Source: Lojkania enalia (Eukaryota; Ascomycota; Dothideomycetes; Pleosporales). From it: DNA of 64,000 bases. The notes under the pieces are model-generated. The model did no database searches. It saw only the letters and a program-made list of their open reading frames with translations, and was not told the DNA's origin. The translations under genes and the position numbers were made by a program. Below, piece after piece: positions 32,775 through 46,800 of this stretch (its first letter is position 1; each line of letters begins with the position of its first letter). Location: NCBI GenBank assembly GCA_010094045.1, contig ML986605.1:18748-82747 (forward strand), in the 5' to 3' direction.

Positions 32775-34623
32775 ACATATTCCACTATTAAAACGGCTAA
32801 ACTATTAAAGCGGCTACTTTTTCTTAGCGTAACAAACACTATATACGAAAAGTTAATTTATTTAATACTAATAAGAGATCCTATATATAATATACTTTCA
32901 TCTAATTTAGAATTTTCTCTACTATCCTTTTAGTACGTACAAGTATTATGTCCAGTCTTACCACAGTTACTATAGTAGCGTTAAGCTAGTTAAGCCCTTT
33001 CTTAAGTATCAGTACTACAAGTCTTCTTAAAGGGTTGAGAGTTTATAGATACTTTAGCAGCTATATATAAAGATCCCTTACTATATAATACTATACTACT
33101 ATACTAAATATACTTTCTTTTACGCGTTTTACACTTAGTTACTTCTTCTAATTACCTTTTAAGCTTAGAGTTGCGAGCTTAAAGAAGCGCATTCTAATAT
33201 AGTATTAACTTAGCACCTTTTATAAGTTGTAAGAATCCTTTTTACGCCTCTTTTAGTAATTATATAAAGGACTTTTATACAAGTATTAATTATAACCTAA
33301 ATTTATATATATTACTTAGAGTTTTAGACTACTAGAAATCTTCTTATAGAAGTAGTTCTAGTAGGGTATATAGTTGTATATTAAGGCGATTTAATATAAT
33401 CTACGCGTTTAGAGGAATAATTCCTATTACTTTAAAGGCCTTTTAATAGTTCTCGTATATAAACATGTTAAAAAACGCGTCCTTAAAGGCTAGAAGGAAG
33501 CCTTTTTTATTAATATAGTAGATGCGTCAGCACGCTAAGTCTTATACGCGCTATAAGTACTTCAGCTTTAATAGTAAGAAGTAAACTATATTATAAGGCT
33601 GAAGTATATATAATAAATAAGAAGGTATATAAAGTATTAGAATCTTTTATATAAGGCAGTAATCTTTAAATTCCTAGTTAAGGTAGCTTTTATAGCCGTC
33701 TAAAATAAGTAGCTTATATAACCCTATCTAACACATCTTTATATACTTATTAAAGTATTTTAGCTACTTAAGACTAAGCGCGTTATTTATCTAGCCGTTC
33801 TTAGAGACTAAAATTTTCTAATTATACGGTATACCTGCTTCTTTATACTATATAGAGATATAGATATATTCTTTATAGATAATAAATAGTAGAGTTATAT
33901 ATATAGTAGTATAGATATTCTAGATAACTATAATCTACTTACAATTGCCTAGCTGTATAAGAGTAGACCTTATACAATATTCTAAACCTATAATAACCTT
34001 TATAGTACTAATAATATCTATCTAAAAGCCTATCTTATTAAAGTTATAGATATTATTATTATATATACTATATTTCGCAATTATATTCTATATAAGCTTA
34101 AACTATATATTAATAACCTCTAGATTCTCTTGTTTTATTCTTTAGTAATCCTTTACTTAATTAAAGGCTGTTTTAAGCTCGTTTATACGCGCTATAAATC
34201 GTTTAAGCTAATTCTTTTCTATAGATATTCTACTACGTATATTTAATAGTTTATCTGCTATATCTACTACCTTATATAGCTGGAGCGTAAATTCTCGCGA
34301 ATTAAGGTTAAGAATATATTGTACGATTGTTTATTCTTCGGTTACTATAAGCTTCTAGCAATTTGGTTGTATATAAGGGCGAAACGCGATTCTATAAAGT
34401 CGAGTAGAGAGTCGTTAATATTATACGTTAAAAGCTATAGCAGCACGTTATATACTTTTAAACTAGCCTAATTTATACGCCTATAAGGCAAGCTCAATTC
34501 TACCTTCTTATTAAATTAATAGAAGGTCGTATTATAGATTTATTATAGTTCGTATATAGTATTTGTAATACTAAGAAAAAGTGGCCGCTTCGATAGTTTA
34601 GCCGCTTTAATAGTAGAATATAT
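32775..34623 (-). mobile_element. Pogo/Fot1-like DNA transposon, second family (F)
   Basis: Inverted terminal repeats start ACATATTCCACTATTAAAAC on the left and read ATATATTCTACTATTAAAGC in complement from the right; similarity continues for about 50 bp to CTTTTTCTTAG. Both ends abut a TA dinucleotide (32773-32774 and 34624-34625), the Tc1/mariner target duplication. Length 1849 bp. The minus strand holds a RIP-decayed transposase: around 33700 reads LLILDGYKSYLN, matching the pogo DDE block LLILDGHxSH, followed by blocks resembling the HSSHLLQPLDV region. The ends contain an internal duplicate of the TATTAAAGCGGC unit. Stops throughout show it is dead. Confidence 0.85.
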
Positions 34624-34625
34624 TA

Positions 34626-34990
34626 TTATATATTATATATTAAATATTTATTACTATAAATTATTATAGTAGAAAACTAGTTTTTTTTAAAATAGCTTTT
34701 TCTAAGCTTAAAACTATCTAGAGATTATAATTCTAATCTAATAGAAGATTAAACTTCTTATAATATTACTTTATTAAATATATATTCTTATTTTAAATAG
34801 TAATCTACTTTATATAAATTATATTTATATTATAGTTTAATATAATTAATATTATATAATATAAATTATATAAAAAAATATATACTTTTAAAAAACCTAA
34901 TAAGAAAAGTTTTAATAAACTTTTAAAGAGTTTTAATTATATTCTATTATTAATATATTTTACTACTATAAATATCTTTTTAAATTATAG
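34626..34990. other. Very AT-rich spacer, no recognisable content
   Basis: Between elements F and A. The composition suggests RIP-mutated repeat, but no family could be recognised. Confidence 0.4.
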
Positions 34991-35482
34991 TAATATACTT
35001 TATAAGTAAGTAGCTTATATAAGTAAATAGTCTACTTTATTAACTTTTTTAACCTTTATATATATATAGTTTAACAACTAAATAATATAATAGTAATTTA
35101 TAACTTATATAATTATTTTATAGAAACTTTTATATCTTTCTAATATATATAAAAATTATATCTAGTCTTACTATAATAGCTATAGTATATTTTATACTAT
35201 CTACTTATACCTAATTATACTCTAAATTAGTATATTATAGTTTAAATTTCTTTTTTATTATCCTTTTTAATAATAATTATCTCTTCTTATACTTTTATTA
35301 AGGTCCCTTATACTTAAATCCGCCTTTTTTTCTACTATTTCTATTTTATTACTACTTTATTTACTTCTTAAAAGCTAATAATTTTATTATTTATTAACCT
35401 AATCTAATATATTACTTTTATAGAGCCTTTTTTAAACTAATTTAACTTTTTAATAATAGAAGCTAATAATATACTTTATAAG

Positions 35483-35786
35483 TATTATAGTAATACCGCG
35501 ATACCTCTGTACCTATACTACCCTTACTATAATACCTAAACTAGCTGCTAGCGATAGCTATTAGCTACTAGCTAGAATATAACCGACTTATCTTAACTAT
35601 AATAGAGGAAGGTTTCGCTGACCTAGCTAGCCTATATAGTAGTATAGATCTAGCTTCTATAAAAAATCTATATAATATAGATATTTCTATTCTTTATATA
35701 ATATTTTAATATTTATATATAGTATATAATAATAGAGTTAACTATTTAAAGTACGATTAACTAACTATATATAAGTATCTATAATA
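35483..35786 (+). repeat. 5-prime LTR of Gypsy 1
   Basis: It begins TATTATAG, the RIP form of a TG start. Its end matches the sequence just right of the assembly gap over about 95 bp. Confidence 0.8.
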
Positions 35787-36059
35787 TTATATTATATTAT
35801 CTACTATTATACGCTATAGATAAGAACGTACTTATTAATATACTTAAAGAGATTTAAGATAAACTAGACTCTTTATAGTAGAAGAATAAGATACTAGTAG
35901 AAGCCTTAGTAATCTAGGAAAACTACTATAAGTTAGACTTTAAAGTAATATAAAGAGAATTTAGTAGCTATTAAATAGCTACCCCTCTACTAACTACTAG
36001 TATATTAATAGTAATAGAACTATTACCCGTTTTTAGCCCGATTTAGCTTATAACCCTAG

Positions 36060-39000
36060 CTTCTAAATAGATGCCTATATTAACTTCTAATCCGCCTAAG
36101 ATTATATATAATCTATATTTCTATTCTAACTACTTATCTAACCCTTTAATATTCTCTAGTAAACGTTTAGAGCTTTTATACTTTATTAGAAAGCTCTACT
36201 ATAAATTAGAAGGAAATGCTGACTAATACTTAACAAAATGTATCTACTTTTTATATACCTATTCCCGCCTAAAATAAAACCTAGTAATATTAGTTAATCT
36301 ATTAATAGAAAGGAGTATTAACTCTATAAACAGCTTAGTTACCTTCTTAGAATCTACTTATAGCGACTAGAATAAGAAGACTATAGTATAGAGTAAGCTA
36401 GAAACCTTAAAATAAGGTTAAAGTAGGTTCCCTGCTTACTTTACTAAATTCCGACGCCTGATTATAGATACTAAACTAAATAAGACTAGATAAATTATAT
36501 ATCTCTAATATTCTCTTTCTAATAAGCTCTACTATATTATAATAGATATTATAATATCTAATACCTTAAACGACTACGCTAACCTAATTTTCCTATATAA
36601 TACTAACCTATATTATCTATTTAGTAACTATCGTAAATAACTAAAGTATTATACTACTTACTAAAAAGATCTAAACGCTATAAAACTTAATACTTCTAGT
36701 TATATACTTATAGGCTCTATTAAATAAGAAAGGCGCTGCTATAAAAGACGCTGTTATAAATATAGTAGTAAGGGATATATTTTACTAGAATATAGCGCCT
36801 CTCTACTATTAATTTATTAAGGGTTGCAGAGCCCTACTATATTTTATAGATCCTACTCTTAATCTTCTAACTAATTCTCTAACTAATCTTTAATACGCTT
36901 ATTATCCTATAAATAAAGCTATTACTCTTACTCTTAAATATTGTTAGCTTTACTAACTAGAATGTTGCTAAAAGGTCTATTCTAGAAGTAAATTATCTCT
37001 TAAAACTACGCCTATACTAAATCTCTATATACTTATAGAACTAGCCTCTATAGAAATAATTATAGAACTACTAGATTCTAGCTTCTTTCTCGATTTATCA
37101 AAACCTAGTCTAGTAAAATATTAATATTCTTATTAATACTAGGGCTACTAGTTATAGTTATATTTATAGAGACTTTATATATACTCTAAAACTTTAAAAG
37201 ATATAACTCTTATATAATTTATATTTAATTAACTTTAATAGAGAAGTTTTCTATAGAAAAACTATCTTCTATTTAATTACTTTAATCTTCTAATATCTAA
37301 ACTATTTAGAGATAGTATATTTCTATATAACTATACTAGAAAAATATTAATTAATTCTAAGATAGCTATAAATATATAAGTATTATATAAACCTAAACTA
37401 TAAGAATAAATAGCTAGTCTTTACTACTAACTAATACCTAACTTAATATTTATAATCTACTAGTACTACTATCTACTAATAAGCTATTTAAATAGCTATT
37501 AAAGATTATAAACTACCTAAATATAATATAAAAGGAAATTCTAAAGTAACTAATTTATAACCCCTATATAGCTTAAAGCCTAGATAGTACTATTTAAAAC
37601 TCTACCTATTAAACTATATCTAATATAATTATTAGTTACTTAAAATACTATACTAGTTAAAAGAACTTAAAATTAAAACTAATTTAACTTTAGATAAAGA
37701 TTATAGTTAAGAAGATCTATCTAAGTTTAAATACCTAAAGTCTATACTATAGCTAAATATATACTATATAGATATTATACTACTAGTCTAACTCTCTTAA
37801 TAATCTAACTATAAAATCTTTACTATATTAATAGCTAATATTAATAAAGCTCTAGCTTTAAAAGAATATATTAACCCTATTACTAAAGTACTTAAAGAAT
37901 ACTATAACCTATTATCTATCTTCTTATATAAAGATATAAATAAACTGCCTAAACAATAATTATATAATTATAAGATTAAACTAGAGAATAGTAAGTAAAC
38001 TAGCTTTAATCTACTTTATAAGATATTTTAGAATAAGTTAAAGATACTAAAGAAGTATCTTAATAAGAACTTATCTAAGGGATTTATTAAAGTAAGTTTA
38101 TTACTAGTAGCTGTACCTATAATCTTTATAAAGAAACCTAGAAGTAGTTTTTAATTTTATATAGACTATAAAACCCTAAATACTATTACTATTAAAAACT
38201 AATATCTAATTCTACTAATCTAAGAAATATTAACCTAATTTAGTAAAGCTAAATACTATATAAAATTTAATATTATTACCACGTTTAATAAGTTAAAGAT
38301 TACTAAAGGAGATAAATAGAAAACTACCTTTTATATATACTATAGGCTATTTAAATACCTAGTAATACCCTTTAGGTTAATTAATATTCTAAGTATATTC
38401 TAGTATTTTATAAATAATATACCAAAATTATACCCTAATATATTCTATACTACCTATATTAATAATATTCTAATATTTAGGAAGAATCTAAAGGATTATA
38501 AGTAGTATATTTAGCTAGTCCTTAAAGCCTTAAAAGTAAATAGTCTATAGCTTAATATAGATAAGTATAAGTTCTACTAGTTAGAAGTAATCTACCTAAG
38601 ATATATAATTACTATAGAAGGGATCTATATAAATCTAAAGAAGGTAGAGATAATTATTAACTAGAAATACTCTAAAAATATAAAAAATATTTAAGCTTTT
38701 ATAGGCTTCGTAAACTTCTACTAATAATTTATTAGTAACTTCTTATAAAAAGTCTTCCCTTTAATAGCCTTAACTAAGAAGAATACTTAATTTAATTAGA
38801 ATAATAACTATTAATATTCTTTTAACTACTTAAAGGATACTTTTATCTCTATACTAATTTTCTAATACTTTAACTCTAAACTACTAATAGTAGTAGAAAC
38901 TAATATATTTAACTTTATAATAGTTAGTATACTATCCTAGAGAGGCGCTAATAGTAAACTAAAATCTATTACCTACTTTTCTAAGTATATAAACCTTACT

Positions 39001-40830
39001 AAAGGTAATTATAAAATATATAATAAGGAACTACTTACGATTATCTAATATTTTAAGTAATAGAGGTCTGAATTAGAAGGTATAGTATTTCTTATAGAAG
39101 TATTAAGCGATTATAAGAACTTATAGTACTTTATAATAATAAAGTAGTTAAGCTACTAATAAGCCTATTAGTTAGAATATCTATTAAAGTTTAACTTTAA
39201 TATTATATACTAACCTAGAAAATTTAGAAAGAAGCCTAATACCTTAATTTAAAGGTTATAAGATAAGTCTATATAAGAAAAGGCTTATAGAGGTTATTAA
39301 TAAATATTACTTCGTTCTAAACTATTTTAATAAATAGAAATAGGCTAATCGATTATAGAGATTATTAATAAAAAATACCCGAACGATAATCTAATCTAAA
39401 ATACCTTAAAGCTACTAAGAAAAGGAACCTATTAATTTAAACTCTTAATTCTAGCTAACTATAAAGAGTATAATAACTAACTATACTACTAAGATTAACT
39501 TATAGTACTAGACTATAATAAGCTAAAATTTAAGCTATTATAAACTATCTATAACTCGCCGTCTAGTAGATCCTCTAGTTAAAGAAAGACTTTAAAACTA
39601 CTCTAACGCGAGTACTATTTATTAAAGATATTCGACTCGGTATAATAATATATAGGCTATTATTATATATATTAAAGAAGTAAGACTTCTAGAGAGAAAT
39701 ACTATAAATTATTAAAACCGTTATCTATATCTAAATAAAGGTTTTAAGATATCTCTATAGACTTTATAACTAATCTACTAGAATTAGAAGATTGTACGAA
39801 TATTATAGTAGTAGTTAATAGGCTTAATAAGTATAGATACCTAATACTATATACAAGAATCGAAGCTCCTAATATTATCTAACTATTCTATTACTATATA
39901 TAGGTTTACTATAGACTGCTATATACTATTATATCCGACTATAAGATATAGTTTATCTCTACCTTCTATTAAAAGCTTTATAGATAACTATAAATTAATA
40001 TATATATATTAACTAGCTTCTACTTAAAGACTAATAGCTAAATAGAAAACGCTAATATAGTAATAGAATAAGTTTTCTAAGCCTATACTAGCTATAAATA
40101 AGATAATTAGGTTAAATAGCTATTAACAGTATAGTTTAAAGTAAATAATATAGTATCTAAATTAATAAAAGTCTTCCTATTTCTAGCCTATTTTAGCTAG
40201 TACCTTTAAATAGGCTTTAAGCCGTCTATAAAAATCTATTAACTACTAAAACAGTCCCTAATAGTTTAGAAAGCTAATAGACTAGTTAATAAGATAAAGA
40301 ATATTATAGAATATATTAGAGAAGAACTTACCTAGATATAAACGCTCTAATAAGAATATACTAACTATAAGTATATACTAGCTCCTAACTACTAGGTTAG
40401 TAATCTAGTTTAGTTAGATACTAGAAATATACGTATATAAAGACCGTTAAAAAAGTTTAACTAGAAGAATATAAGCCCCTATAAGATTATTATAAAAGTA
40501 TTCTTATACGCTTATAGACTAAAACTACCTAAATCGGCTAAAATATATCTTATATTCTATATATTGCTATTATAACTAGTACCTAAATTATCTAACTATT
40601 TATCTAATTAATAAGTATATAACTCTAAACCTATTAAAATTAATAGAGAACTAGAATACTTTATTAAGTAAATAGAAGACCTCTACTATAACTAATAGAG
40701 ACGCTAGTATAAATATCTAGTTAAGTAGACTAGCTATTATAATTTAGAATAGTACCCAGCTAGTAACTTTACTAAAATAACTACTATAGAAGATTACTAT
40801 ACTAGAAACCTAAATAAATAAAACCTAAAT
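36060..40830 (+). pseudogene. Decayed gag-pol of Gypsy 1
   Basis: Plus-strand reading shows a gag region with a CCHC-type zinc knuckle remnant near 36740-36790 (RCYKYSSKGYILLEYSA). The reverse transcriptase follows at about 38090-38600, with VDYR-like and IPFxLIN blocks. An RNase H block YKIYNKELL lies near 39020, and integrase remains at about 39300-40300. A C-terminal chromodomain lies near 40690-40790 (YLVKQTSYYNLEQYPASNF), placing it among chromodomain-bearing Gypsy elements. Most Trp and Gln codons have become stops, as RIP predicts. It is non-coding now. Confidence 0.85.
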
Positions 40831-40934
40831 ATAATATTATATCTAAATTCTTAATTAGATACTAGAGTCTAATTTAAGTATATTCCTAGACGCTTATAAT
40901 AATACTATACTAATATAATACTAGTAATAATACT

Positions 40935-41619
40935 NNNNNNNNNNNNNNNNNNNNNNNNNNNNNNNNNNNNNNNNNNNNNNNNNNNNNNNNNNNNNNNNNN
41001 NNNNNNNNNNNNNNNNNNNNNNNNNNNNNNNNNNNNNNNNNNNNNNNNNNNNNNNNNNNNNNNNNNNNNNNNNNNNNNNNNNNNNNNNNNNNNNNNNNNN
41101 NNNNNNNNNNNNNNNNNNNNNNNNNNNNNNNNNNNNNNNNNNNNNNNNNNNNNNNNNNNNNNNNNNNNNNNNNNNNNNNNNNNNNNNNNNNNNNNNNNNN
41201 NNNNNNNNNNNNNNNNNNNNNNNNNNNNNNNNNNNNNNNNNNNNNNNNNNNNNNNNNNNNNNNNNNNNNNNNNNNNNNNNNNNNNNNNNNNNNNNNNNNN
41301 NNNNNNNNNNNNNNNNNNNNNNNNNNNNNNNNNNNNNNNNNNNNNNNNNNNNNNNNNNNNNNNNNNNNNNNNNNNNNNNNNNNNNNNNNNNNNNNNNNNN
41401 NNNNNNNNNNNNNNNNNNNNNNNNNNNNNNNNNNNNNNNNNNNNNNNNNNNNNNNNNNNNNNNNNNNNNNNNNNNNNNNNNNNNNNNNNNNNNNNNNNNN
41501 NNNNNNNNNNNNNNNNNNNNNNNNNNNNNNNNNNNNNNNNNNNNNNNNNNNNNNNNNNNNNNNNNNNNNNNNNNNNNNNNNNNNNNNNNNNNNNNNNNNN
41601 NNNNNNNNNNNNNNNNNNN
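40935..41619. other. Assembly gap (685 N)
   Basis: The gap is a run of N inside Gypsy 1, covering the end of its internal region and about two thirds of its 3-prime LTR. Confidence 1.
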
Positions 41620-41714
41620 CTTTATATAATATTTTAATATTTATATATAGTATATAGTAATAGAGTTAACTATCTAAAGTATAATTAACTAACTGTATAT
41701 AAGCGTCTATAATA
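41620..41714 (+). repeat. Partial 3-prime LTR of Gypsy 1
   Basis: Homologous to 35692-35786. The first two thirds lie in the assembly gap. Confidence 0.85.
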
Positions 41715-43652
41715 ATAAATAAGTAGCTTATATAAGTAAGTAGTCTATTCTATTAACTTTTTTAACCTTTATATATATATAGTTTAACAACTAAATAATA
41801 TAATAGTAATTTATAACTTACGCGATTATTCTATAGAAACTTCTATATTCTTCTAGTATATATAAAAATTATACCTAGTTTTACTATAACAGCTATAATA
41901 TATTTTATACTATCTACTCGTATCTAATTATACCTTAAATTAGTATATTATAACCTAAGTTTCCTCCTTATTATCTTTTTTAGTAATAATTATCTCTTAT
42001 ACTTTTATTAGGGTCCTTTACGCTTAAATCTACCTTTTTTTCCGCTATTTCTATTTTATTACTACTTTATTCGCTTCTTAAAAGCTGATAATTTTATTAT
42101 ATATTAACCCGATCTAATATATTACTTTTATAGAACCTTTTTTAAACTGATTTAGCTTCGTAATAATAGAAGCTAGTAAAAAACTTATATCTCTTTAAAT
42201 CTAATTATAAATTAATATTAATTAAGCTTCTAGCTTATATATATTACTTAGTATTTTTACTTCCTATAGAGTATTATTTTATACTAGCGGTATTAGTATA
42301 TAAAACTTTATATTAAGTTTTAAAAGTACTACTTCTAAATTAAATAGGATTAGACTAACTCTTTAAAAGCTTATATAAATATTATCCTTTATAATTAATA
42401 TATTGGGACTAGTTTTAAGAGCTAGAAAAAACTTAAGTTTTGTAATATAGTTAATATAATTATATACTAAAACTAAGATCTAATTTCTATATATATACTT
42501 TAATAGTAAGAAGTAGTTTATATCTAGTAGCTATAATAGGTATAATAAATAAACTAGTATATAGAATAGAATAATATTCTATTCTTTATAGAGTTTCTAG
42601 AAATTAAGTAAGTTATAACTATTATAGCTATTAAAGATTAGTAGTTAATATATACCTATTATATAATCTCTTATATACTTATAAAAGTACTTTAACTACT
42701 TAATACCGAGTTTATTTATTATTTAGCTGTTCTTATTAACTATAATAGCCTAGTTTTTAGGTATATTATTACCTTCGTACTAGATAGAGAGATAGTAGTA
42801 GCTAGTAATAATAATAAAGGGTAGAAGTATCTAGCTAGTAGTATTAATCCCCTAAATTACTAAAATCTATTTATAATTATCTAATTAAATTGCTTTTAGT
42901 TAATTATATCTTTTTATATCTATAATAACTAGTTATAATAAGATAATATTTATTTAAAAGTTAGATTCGTTAAAGTTATATATATCTTTATCTATAATAC
43001 TATATTTCTTCTTAATATATTATATAAGCTTAAACTAGTTTTTAATTACCTTAAAATCTTTATATAGAATTTTCTAGTAATTATAAAGCTAATTTAGGCG
43101 TATTTTAAACTTAGAAGTATATCTAATAAAGTTCCTAGACTAATATATACTAATCTAGCCTATACTATATTTAGTAAGTAAACTATTAGCTATATCTTAT
43201 ATAGTAATTAAAGTAGGCGTAAATTCTCGCAAATCTAGGTTAAGTATATATTAAATAATAACCTCCTCTTTAGATTTTATTAGCCTCTTTAAGTTAGGCT
43301 TATAATTATACTATAAGTAGATTCCGGCGTATTATTAGTATATAGTTATTTAAATTATATTAAATATTAAAGTAGCACGTCTTTTACTATTTATTTAGTT
43401 TCTTTTAATAGTTAAGAAAGTTAAGTTTACTTAATTCTCGTTTTAGACTATATTCTTATTATTTTATTATTATATTATTATTAAAAGTTTAGATATTATA
43501 TTTTAGTAATAGAGTAGACTACTTACTTGTATAAGCTACTTACTTATAAAGTATATTAAAGAGTTTATATCTCTTTAAATCCGATTATAAATTAATATTA
43601 ATTAAGCTTCTAGCTTATATATATTACTTAATATTAGAGAGTACTTCTATAG

Positions 43653-43825
43653 TATTATAGTTATAGAAGGAGACGTCTAGTAGACGTATAGGTAAGAGCG
43701 ACTATTTATAAAGCTATAGGAAGTTAGGACTATATATTAGAAAGTAGGTTCTTAGAACTTGTATTAATATATATATATATATATAGATATAGATATAGAA
43801 TAATAGACCCTTTTTCACCCTAATA
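43653..43825 (+). repeat. 5-prime LTR of Copia 1
   Basis: Begins TATTATAG and ends CCCTAATA; matches 48826-48996 over its whole length, apart from scattered transitions. Confidence 0.9.
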
Positions 43826-43849
43826 GTTATAAGTCTAGATTGCAACTAA

Positions 43850-46800
43850 TAGCTCGTATTATAACTAATTAGCACCTATAATTAGGATCAACGTTTAATT
43901 ATATTATATAGAGCTGCTAACCTTATAATAACTATAGAGTTAGATCTAGTAGTTACCTAAGTAACAGTCGTCCTTAATTAAGCTAACAACTAGTATAAGT
44001 AGCTATTTATTTAAAAGGATACTGCTTAGAAAAATAACCTCTAGTAGTATATAGACTCTACTATACTAGCAGTAGACCTGCCTATATTAATAGTATAACC
44101 TAAACCTCAGCTTACTAACTATAATAATAGAGCGACTTTAATTTCTTAACTATTAGCTGCTAAACTAAAACTTTATTAATAGAAGTACGAGTAATAGGAA
44201 CGACGGGATATTAAGTTCGAACATTAGAAGAAAGCTCTTACTAACTTTAATTCTAAGATTAGTAAAATAATTACTTTAAAGTATCTTTACCTAATTAAAA
44301 CTAAGGATATATTATATAATTAACTAACGACGCTTAAGAAGTACCTTATACTATCTAATACCACCCGTTAGCGAGACTTTATTATACGATACAAGAACCT
44401 TTAGATACTACTATAAGGTAAGAAGGTAGAAGAATAATTACGATTATAGGTAGAAATTACAAATATATATATTACTGTAAAGGTTCCTAAAATAATAGGT
44501 TTATAGATATAAGAAGACTTTCTTATCGCCTATAGAACAATTAATCCTAAATATAGTATATTAGGCCTATAAGCTTTAATCGACCTAGAAGAAGCTGATA
44601 AGGCTATTCTATTAGTAGAAGACTATATTAGCAAATTTACTACCTATTTTAAGCGTGTAAGACTAATATAGTTAGAACTTAGCTCTATAGCTGCGGAGCT
44701 TAATACTGCGAAGCCGTAGTAGTAGTAGTAGTAGTAGAAGAAGAAGAATAGTAATAAAGATAAGCTATAATATCTATATAGCCTAAAATACTTTTAGGTA
44801 GATTGTTAGTTTATTAATATTAATTACCTATAAAGGCTAAAAGGTTATATAAATATAACCAGTTAAAAGAAGTTTAATACTGCTTTTACTACTAATTTAA
44901 GCTTAAAAGATAAGATTAAGAAAGCGCTTAATAATTAGTATACGAAACGATAAGACGTAGAAAGTATTGTTATAAATAATAGTACCCCTTCTACTAAGCT
45001 TATAGCTAATACGGTGTAATATGTGTACTAGGATAAGATTAAAGAGCTTTATACTCTATATAAAGATAAGCCTTATACTCTAAATAAAGATGAGCCTCGC
45101 GCTCTATATAACGATGATAGACCTCGCGTCCTATATAAGGAAGGAGAATGCTACGATCTAGACGAAAATGCTAAAAAGTACTTAGCTTAGTTAGTTGCTA
45201 ATAATAGCGTAAAGCTAGATGATTAACTATATATAATAGTAAGTATAGAAGATAATATCGATAAGCTTAGTAATTAATAGATACTAGATCCTGGGTCTAA
45301 TACCTACGTAATTAATACTAAAGACTAAAAGGGATAGATAAGAGAATATAATACTGCTATAACTAATTTTATTAGTATAAGTATAGAACGTATTTAGATT
45401 ATAGTCTAGAGAAGTATAAAGCTAATAGTAAGGATACTAACAGGTATATAACTATTAGTATTTACTTATATTGCCTACGTATAAGGATTTATTACTAGCT
45501 TAATAGGCCTAATATAATACCGGAGAATTAATATATACTTTAACTCTAGACGAAATCTTCTATATAGAAATAATCTAGGAATAATTCTTACTTATCTTAA
45601 CTATAATAGAAGATACTAGTTAGTAGATGCTGATGCCTCTTATCGCCCGAAACCTATAATACTATTATCTTTTAATACTATCTATTAACCTTCTAAGAAT
45701 CCTTAACTAGACTAGATTATTAACGCTAGAATAGCTTATTAGATCTAGGTTTACCCTAGTAAAAAGGCGATTAACAGTTTAACAATAAACGTTAACAGAC
45801 TTATTATTAAAGGTAATACTAAAGACTTTTATTATATCTATACGGAGATAAAGTTGACGAAGAAAATATCTTAAAGATAGTAGAAGGACTAAGTAATAAA
45901 GCCTTTCTATTAAGTTACTATTAACGTTATCTAGCTTATACTATAAGGAGAAGCCTGTCTAAACGGCGATTAATAGGCTAGATATATAGTTAATTAGTAT
46001 ATAAAGTAGTATAAAGTATTAACTTTCCTTTACTAAACGAAGATATTCCTAGGTTAATAGACGACCTAGATAATATATAAGATATAGTATATCTTTAACT
46101 ATAACGTAATAGCTATTAGAGTAGATAAAGACTACAGATTTAGTATATCGTTAAACGTTCTAGAGGATCTCTACTATAACCTTAGTATACGATATAAGCC
46201 GCGAGCCGAGTATATAGAAGAGTAGAATAGATTAGCAGAGCGGGTAGGCTCTATACTTGTTATCCGAGCTAGAGTAATAAGACTTTAAGTAGGACTACTA
46301 AAGTCTCTAACCTATAAGCTTATTTAAATAGTAGTATATATTCTAAATTGTATATTAATAGAGGTACTATAATAGAAAATACTTTATAAGATTGTATAGA
46401 GGAGAAAGCTAAAAGTTTATTATATGCGTCTAATTAGCTGTCGAGTATATATACTTAATTAACTACTAAAGCGTATAGATAAGCTAGAATTAAGAGCTCT
46501 AATTAGATACTTTATTAGATATAACTCTACTAACATCTTTAGAATCTAGATACCTATAAAGAATAAAGTTATATATATATATAATATAGTATTTAAACTA
46601 AGTAAGTTTTATAATAGACCTAAAGGCTATACTAATAAATTAGTTATTAAAGAAGCTATTAAGCTTCTAGTATTTCTAGAGGAGTCTGTATTAGACGATA
46701 TAGCTATTAAAAACCTGCTAATATCGCGGTAACGCTGTTAGAATTAGTAATATAAAGCTATACCTAAGCTTACCGAGTTATAGGTAGAAGGTAAAAATAC

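Larger units (their letters stand above)
35483..41714 (+). mobile_element. Ty3/Gypsy retrotransposon 1 (chromodomain type), RIP-mutated
   Basis: It starts with a 304-bp LTR (35483-35786); its 3-prime LTR is visible for its last 95 bp (41620-41714) after an assembly gap. The target duplication is ATAAG (35478-35482) and ATAAA (41715-41719), differing by one G-to-A change. Between lie decayed gag and pol in the order gag, protease, reverse transcriptase, RNase H, integrase, chromodomain. It is inserted 14 bp inside the left end of pogo-like copy B. Confidence 0.88.
35469..43556 (-). mobile_element. Pogo/Fot1-like transposon B, inserted in A and split by Gypsy 1
   Basis: Parts 35469-35482 and 41720-43556 add up to 1851 bp. 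The insertion duplicated the TA at 35467-35468 (second copy 43557-43558). The right end reads complement of TTATAAAGTATAT, a mutated form of the TIR start ACGTACTTTATAAG. Only 14 bp of the left end precede the Gypsy insertion. The body matches copies A and E in the same order. The transposase on the minus strand is destroyed by stops. Confidence 0.85.

Noticed and set aside
30841..34990. AT-rich block considered as mitochondrial DNA insertion or centromere
   Set aside because: Recognisable nuclear transposon remnants with TpA excess explain the composition; no mitochondrial gene motif was seen. A centromere cannot be excluded from sequence alone.
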